64,000 nt of DNA, from assembly GCA_029204225.1 (NCBI GenBank), contig CM055094.1, positions 20,687,407 through 20,751,406 of the forward strand, written 5' to 3'. This DNA comes from Diphasiastrum complanatum. Lineage: Eukaryota > Streptophyta > Lycopodiopsida > Lycopodiales > Lycopodiaceae. Position numbers and translations under genes: made by a program. Shown here piece by piece: positions 58,024-64,000 of the stretch. Numbering within the stretch: the first letter of the stretch is position 1; every line of letters begins with the position of its first letter. The notes below the pieces were generated by a model. It was given only the letters and a program-made list of their open reading frames with translations. It did no database searches and was not told the origin of the DNA.

Positions 58024-58098
58024 GAATTTGGGCATGAAGACAATTCGGCTCGAATCATGCACAGAAAAATTGATGAGTGTTTGCCATCTTGTTTGCAT
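58024..58098 (+). pseudogene. Next exon of the unidentified gene
   Basis: 25 codons (EFGHEDNSARIMHRKIDECL and on) between acceptor TTTCTAG and donor GTATGT, phase 0 on both sides. Joined to 57782-57940 it gives 78 continuous codons. The intron is 83 bp, normal for plants. Confidence 0.4.
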
Positions 58099-59399
58099 GT
58101 ATGTGATGATTTTTGTTGTTTAATTATATCGATCTCTATTGAAACTATGATAGCTTCGTGGTTGTCATTCGTAATATTAAAAGTTTTTTTTCACCTTATC
58201 TTGGGGCAAGTTCACAAATAGCAAGGTAACAAATTGTGACTCGGCAAGAACTCACTCCAAATGACTTTTTGAGCTTCACTAACTTGTTCTCATGAATTTC
58301 TCATTGTGTCTAACTTGCCATATACCAGTTTTATAAGTATTTGCTTGATCCTTTACTCTTAAATGCGCCATAATGGTACCCCCCTTTGCATGTGCCATAG
58401 TCCTAGAGCTCTAAAATTAACAATGTATACACATGTATGGAAGTTTTCAAGACATACTGATGTTTTTGCATCCACTTGTCTTTAAGCTTAAACATGTTCT
58501 TTGTAGTTCCTGAAGAAGTCTTGAAAGTTTGAAGCTTGTGTGTTAAGCCAAGTGTTGTTGTAGTTCATCGTAGATGCTTGGAGTTGATTATTGGCCACCT
58601 CCAAGGACATAGCCTTGAAAAAATTTGTCTAGCCCCCTTCATTTCTTAACGCTTGCTTCTTGTACAACCAAATTACCTTCCAATTTTTTCAAGCCTATTT
58701 GTGGTAAAGTGTCTCACATCTCAATGGAACATATGCACAAAAGTGAATCACTTTCTGCCACGTGATGATTGTGATACATTGTGCATTAGGGAATCACATT
58801 GTTGATAAGTTGGATTCACATTTACATCATGAAGCAAATAGTCTTGTAAAATTCGTGTTCAAGTGGATCGGAAGCTCGCTCCAATGGATGTTGAGATTAA
58901 TACATCATGCTATCTCTAGCCTAATAGCCACACACTAGATGTTTGGATCCAGAAAATATTCACACAAAGGGACATAGGTCTACCACGTAGGTCTGCCACG
59001 TAGTTTTCAATCAATCAAAGGGAAGGTAGATCCTTATCTTTGGTACTATAATAGTTAGTTCTTAGACTTATTGAGATCTTAGAAATTAAATTTTAGGGTC
59101 AGCTCAAAGTTTTTGACAAGTGCTCATCAAGTGAATGCAATTCTAGTCAAGATTGTGTTCAATTTTGCTTGATTTGTGAATAGTTTGGATTGATTATTAC
59201 TTGATGATTCAACTGATCTTGTAGGAATGATTTGAAGAGGCATATTTATGTGCATATGATTCCTTTTGGTTCAGGTTAGGTGAATTCTATATCCTTGTGA
59301 AGTCGAGATCAAAGAGGAGGCAGTTCTAGATCCAATTTTTATGCAAATTCAAGTAGTTTCCATTCTTGTTAACATTAATAGATATGATTTGGCTTAAGA
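58099..59399. other. Spacer module, copy 6
   Basis: Colinear with 2760-4075. No gene apart from the stretch between TTGTAG and GTTAGG near 59221-59275. Confidence 0.45.
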
Positions 59400-60393
59400 T
59401 TGGGTAGGTTCTTATTGAGAGGTCAAGTTTTGAGCTTTCTCAAGTCCCTAGGTAGTGGGATATCTAGTCTTTCAATCATTTCTATTTTGCATCTATTCAA
59501 GAAGAAGCAAACTCAATGTCAAGCAAATCTTGGTCAAGAGGAAGAGGAGAGCTCTCATGAAGATTTTGTCATGATGCCAAGTTTCTCTTCTTCAAGCATA
59601 AGAGGTGAAGACCCTTGGTGGATAGATAGTGGGGCTAGCTCCCACATGACAAGTAAGAGGGAGTATTTTTCAACCTTATCTACCTATGAAGGACCCATCA
59701 AGTCAATTTTTACAGCAATTAATTATGCTTGTAAGATAGAAGGAATAGGATCCATACCTTTATGCTTGGGATTTTCAAGGAAAATCAAGATTGATGGAGT
59801 CCTTTACATTTCTAGTATCACTAAGAACTTGCTTAGTGTAGGACAATTGCTTGACAATGGTTTGATTGTGGAGTTCGCCACAAATACATGTAACATCAAG
59901 AAGGATGGCAAGATCATTGCTAAAGGCATAAGGTTTGGAAGATTGTTCAAACTAGATGCCTATGTGGATGCTAATGTTGTGATGCTAGCCAAGGAGACCA
60001 AGCTATCCAACCATATTCTACGGCACAAAAGACTTGGCCACATCAACTCAAAATCCATGGAGATCATGTGCAAGGAGGAGCTTGCCTCAGGACTTCCAAG
60101 ATCCTTAGCAAAGTTTATATGATGTTCCAACTCTCTACAATGACAACATTTCAGTCCAACACCTTGCAACCAACCCAATCTTCCTTGCAAGACCAAAACA
60201 TATCGAGATCTCTCATCATTTTGTGTCAGAGAAGGTGCAATCTAAGGAGATATCTTTGGAGCATGTGGCAAGTAGTGAATGTATTGCTGATATCCTCACT
60301 AAACCACTTCAAAGAGCTGCATTTGTGAAGTTAAGGTCAGCCCTAGGGTTGATAGCAATTCTATGTTATCTTCAAACTAGTTGTGAGGAGGAG
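59400..60393 (+). pseudogene. Gutted Ty1/copia fragment, copy 3
   Basis: A 240-codon frame with the leader (SLSIISILHLF), protease and pre-integrase parts, then the RNase H end (SSECIADILTKPLQ in another frame) and the purine tract just before 60394. Same deletion as copies 1 and 2. Confidence 0.85.
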
Positions 60394-60890
60394 TGTTAAA
60401 TTTACACAAGCTAGTTTGCATAAATTCCACTTGTAAATGACTTTGAGGCCATGATGTGAGATGTCAAACATGCCAGAAGCATAGGATACCTTATTCTAAG
60501 TCAAATTATTAACCTAGCTTTGGAATGGTACCTTTGGAATGTGTCCAAAGAGTGCATAGATAGGGTAGAAAGAAAGTAGGAGCTTAAAATAGCAGTTTTT
60601 GCATTGTTTTTGGTTCTCGAGGTATCGACCCTAAATAGGGTGGATCAACTGGATCTTTAGATTGGATGTTAGGGTTAGGTTGTGATGATTACATAGAAAC
60701 CGTAATACGCTCAAATTCGAACTCTACATGTATAAATATGTGATGGGATTTCCATCCAATTATGAACAAACTTGAGAGTTTCCTTCTTGACTAGTTTGAG
60801 TCTATGATTTGACTGATGAATGCTATTGGCTTATGATTTTTTATGATCATTGAATGAGATTGGAGTTGCAGGTACAGTACGCAGGTAGCA
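60394..60890 (+). repeat. 3' LTR of gutted copia, copy 3 (right end approximate)
   Basis: Starts TGTTAAATTTACAC. Small differences from the copies at 5011 and 26037. No 5' partner. Confidence 0.6.
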
Positions 60891-60949
60891 GCAAGCCGTA
60901 CATCCACATGTGTGAAGAGTTTTGGAGATAATTTATTGGAAAACTGGGT

Positions 60950-61069
60950 AATAAAGGAGAGTTTGTTGATGTCTTAGTTCAGGACTATAATGTGGTTGCA
61001 GTTGTCAAGGAAATTGTGGAAGAGATGCCATTTGACACTGCAATGGCTCCTCAAAAAAAAAAAATGTAA
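60950..61069 (+). pseudogene. Exon-like 3' end of an unidentified gene
   Basis: 39 codons plus stop: NKGEFVDVLVQDYNVVAVV, then EEMPFDTAMAP and a basic end KKKM. It is damaged in unit 1 (near 5733-5845) and deleted in unit 2. Likely the last coding exon of a captured gene; no upstream exon is recognised. Confidence 0.3.
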
Positions 61070-61957
61070 ATGATCTTGATGATTTATGGGAGTAATAAAT
61101 TCTCTTTTATTTTAGAAAGCAATTGCGTTTATATTTCTTGAAATATTGTGTATTGAAATCTTTTTGATTAATTTAATGTTTTTAAATTTGTTTGTATTAA
61201 AAATATAGATTTAGCAATTTTTTAATGATTTAAATATTAGCAAAACTAAAATTGCAACGAACTGTCAGGTTTCTAATATTTTAATTTTTCATTGTGTTTT
61301 TATAAGAAGTTTTTAGAAATAATTTCATTTGCAATCATTTAATGTTTAAATATAAGTAAAGATTTAAATACTGACTAAAATATTGTCATAATTTAAAAAA
61401 TATTTTTCTTGATACAAGAATTGTAATTTAAAACACTTTTAAAATTTTTAAAAAAACATTGAAAACTTTTGTTTTAAAAAGCAAAAAGATTTTTTTTAGT
61501 TATTCTAATGGTTGTGTCCAATGATTTTATTTTAAATAGTATTATTATTTCATTCAAGCTAATTTGCAATTATTAACAAAAATCTATTAACAAAATTTAA
61601 GTAGGTTGATTAATTTTCTTACAAAATACAACATTTTTTTTAGCATTACAATATCTTTATTTGAAGCATTTTAAATATGGGTATTTTTTTTATAAAATTA
61701 AAAAAAAAAGCGACAAAAAAAAAAAAGGGTTTGCATGTCATTTCTTTTTGTTTTGGGTCATCGTGTTTCATGATGAACAATCTTAGTAAATTCTTCCCTG
61801 GTGCATTCTTCCAAAATCAGATGAATGACTTTTTTCTTTGGCTACACAAGCTCACCAGAGATGTTGTCAAGTCACACCTACTTTTCTCTTTTTACGCCAG
61901 CACATGATTGATTTGTTGCAAACCCTTCTGCTAAACTTCTGCTTAGGGTTTTTGAAA
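61070..61957. other. AT-rich DNA and joint to exon module
   Basis: AT-rich as in the other units. The NPSAK module begins (near 61910) but is cut after about 30 bp and joined to the exon module near 61940. Confidence 0.5.
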
Positions 61958-61958
61958 A

Positions 61959-62306
61959 TGGATGATGATGGCGCTCTGGATCCATGGTGGATGTATGTAG
62001 ATGGTGTCCAAGGATGCGAAGGAGTAATCAAGCATGGTCGTAGCAAATGATAGATCTCCACTAAAATATGAAAAATCAATCCTTTGAAGCTATAGCTTTT
62101 CAAAGCTTCTGAATTCCATTTCCATGCCTGAAGAAGAAAGTGCCAGCATCAAATCTTCTCCCATCAAAGTTTGTTTGCATTTCCTAAATTGCATGCATGG
62201 CAGCATGGCAGTAAAGCATGATATTGTGACTTTTTGTAATGTTCTGCATCATTTGCTTACATACATAGCTACACCAAATGAGAAAATTAAGGACCAAGAT
62301 TCTTAA
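61959..62306 (+). pseudogene. Exon-like module of unidentified gene, copy 6
   Basis: Both small ATG frames are open: MDDDGALDPWWMYVDGVQGC from about 61959, and MPEEESASIKSSPIKVCLHF at 62124-62306. The MAKIEF exon is deleted; the joint runs straight to the copia gag. Confidence 0.4.
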
Positions 62307-62471
62307 AGAGTTTTATGAGGTTGAAATTCTAGTTCATTGCTTAAAATTCAACTGATCTTGTAGGAATGATTTGAAGAGGCATATTTATGTGCATATGATT
62401 CCTTTTGGTTCAGGTTAGGTGAATCCTATATCCTTGTGAAGTCGAGATCAAGGAGGAGGCAGTCGAGATCA

Positions 62472-64000
62472 ATGAATGCATATCTTTTGGATTCACATGA
62501 TAGATTGAATGCTTCTAATTATTCAATTTGGAAGCTAAGAATAGAATCAATCATTATTTTACAAGATCTAATGGATATAGTGAGTGGTGAAGAGGATGAG
62601 CCTATTCACCCTCAAGAAGCTGCAAAATACAAAAGGAGGTACAAGGTTGCTCTCCATTGTATAAAATGAATGTGGCTCATGAGCTTCTTAAGGAGGTAGG
62701 TGCTTGCATCTTGGCTCAAGAATCATGGGAAACTCTTCAAAAGATATATGAATCCAAGAATACTTCAAGGTTGATATCCTTGAAGAATCAAATCCATATG
62801 CGCTGAGAGTCAAGGACTTAAGCAAAGAGCTTGCTTACATAGGAGATTCCATTAAGGAAAGTGAACTTGTTCAACCAATCTTGAATGGTTTAAGTATGGA
62901 TTTTGCTAACTTGGTGCAAGGCTATGCAATCATGGGCAAGTTGCCTTCACTTGAAGATCTCCAAGGATTCCTCATGGTCGAGGAGAGTAGGTGAACTCAC
63001 ATCAAGTCAAGTATGGAGAAGCTCTCGATGGAGATGACAAGGCTCTTTTTATCAAGATCAATCGAAAATCCAAAGGCAAAGGTGTTGCATTCAAGAAGAA
63101 CCAAGTCAAAGCTCGAGCAAGCCAAAGAAGGATAAGTCAAAGATCAAATGCTACTTTTGTGGCAAGACGGGACACTATGCCTCGGAGTGCTTCAAGAAGA
63201 AGCAAACTCAAAGTCCAGCAAATCTTGATCAAGAGGAAGAGGAGAGCTCTCATGAAGATTTTGTCATGATGCCAAGTTTCCCATCTTCAAGCATAAGAGG
63301 TGAAGACCCTTGGTGGATAGATAGTGGGGCTAGCTCCCACATGACAAGTAAGAGGGAGTATTTTTCAACCTTATCTACCTATGAAGGACCCATCAAGTCA
63401 ATTTTTACAGCAAATAATTATGCTTGTAAGATAGAAGGAATAGGATCCATACCTTTATGCTTGGGATTTTCAAGGAAAATCAAGATTCATGGAGTCCTTT
63501 ACATTTCTAGTATCACTAAGAACTTGCTTAGTGTAGGACAATTGCTTGACAATGGTTTGATTGTGGAGTTCGCCACAAATACATGTAACATCAAGAAGGA
63601 TGGCAAGATCATTGCTAAAGGCATAAGGTTTGGAAGATTGTTCAAACTAGATGCCTACGTGGATGCTAATGTTGTGATGCTAGCCAAGGAGACCAAGCTA
63701 TCCAACCATCTTCTACGGCACAAAAGACTTGGCCACATCAACTCAAAATCCATGGAGATCATGTGCAAGGAGGAGCTTGCCTCAGGACTTCCAAGAACCT
63801 TAGCAAAGTTTATATGATGTTCCAACTCTCTACAATGACAACATTTCAGTCCAACACCTTGCAACCAACCCAATCTTCCATGCAAGACCAAAACATATCG
63901 AGATCTCTCATCATTTTGTGTCAGAGAAGGTGCAATCTAAGGAGATATCTTTGGAGCATGTGGCAAGTAGTGAATGTGTGTGCTGATATCCTCACTAAAC
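62472..64000 (+). pseudogene. Copia gag-knuckle-protease-pre-integrase, copy 4, cut by window end
   Basis: This copy joins the frameshifted Gag (stop at 62669), a CCHC knuckle (near 63148-63189) and a long open protease and pre-integrase frame (63266-63817, WWIDSGASSHMT, HKRLGHINSKSM). The same deletion then leads to the RNase H end. It shows the full order of the family before the leader replaced gag in other copies. No LTR before the window ends. Confidence 0.8.

Larger units (their letters stand above)
55174..64000. repeat. Higher-order repeat unit 4 (runs off the window)
   Basis: Starts with orfB/orfA like the others but is rearranged: a gag fragment is inserted in the exon module at about 57150-57672, and a second exon module plus copia gag-protease follows the AT-rich DNA directly, skipping gypsy. 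Confidence 0.7.

Overview
The window looks like transposon-dense nuclear DNA of a land plant. Evidence: AT-rich sequence, Ty1/copia and Ty3/gypsy remnants, one copia element whose primer-binding site matches plant initiator tRNA-Met, (CT)n tracts and spliceosomal-type introns. I see no ordinary host gene with an intact frame, and no rRNA, tRNA or CRISPR array. The lineage cannot be fixed from sequence alone. A reverse transcriptase of apparent Penelope-like type is rare in flowering plants and better known from conifers and spore plants, which is only a hint.

The window is a higher-order tandem repeat. The same junction sequence recurs at 1, 21666, 49096 and 55174. Units 1 and 2 are about 21.7 and 27.4 kb; unit 2 is about 21.9 kb without a younger 5.56-kb retrotransposon. 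Unit 3 is cut to about 6.1 kb and unit 4 runs off the end. Module order within a unit is: orfB/orfA (minus), a 36-bp minisatellite, exon-like pieces of an unidentified plus-strand gene, a gutted copia fragment with its 3' LTR, an AT-rich stretch, gypsy debris, another minisatellite, another exon module, a frameshifted copia gag-protease, a second gag tail, a second orfA, orfH, then RT and/or a G-box promoter cassette, then orfC. The same frameshifts, deletions and fusion joints recur in different copies, so the modules spread mainly by duplication of the composite unit.

The most striking locus is 44401-46424. A minus-strand, intron-free ORF (45144-45602) encodes a histone H3 variant with a canonical N-terminal end, a shortened tail and a CENH3-like loop 1 and alpha-2 region. 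It lies downstream of a TATA-like box and an array of 11 CACGTG G-boxes, and its end is fused to transposon-type repeat DNA. The promoter part recurs at 54380-54751 with different DNA downstream, so the cassette appears to have held different cargo.

A second notable feature is a young copia insertion (34083-39637, minus) with near-identical 646/648-bp LTRs, a 5-bp target duplication and its empty site preserved in unit 1. Its only ORF fuses a copia Gag to about 770 residues in which I find no protease, integrase, RT or RNase H.

On the minus strand the recurring genes can be read as one composite transposon: orfA, orfB, orfC (with a 96-bp intron kept in both complete copies), the promoter cassette with cargo, then RT. 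Whether this was ever one mobile unit is inference.
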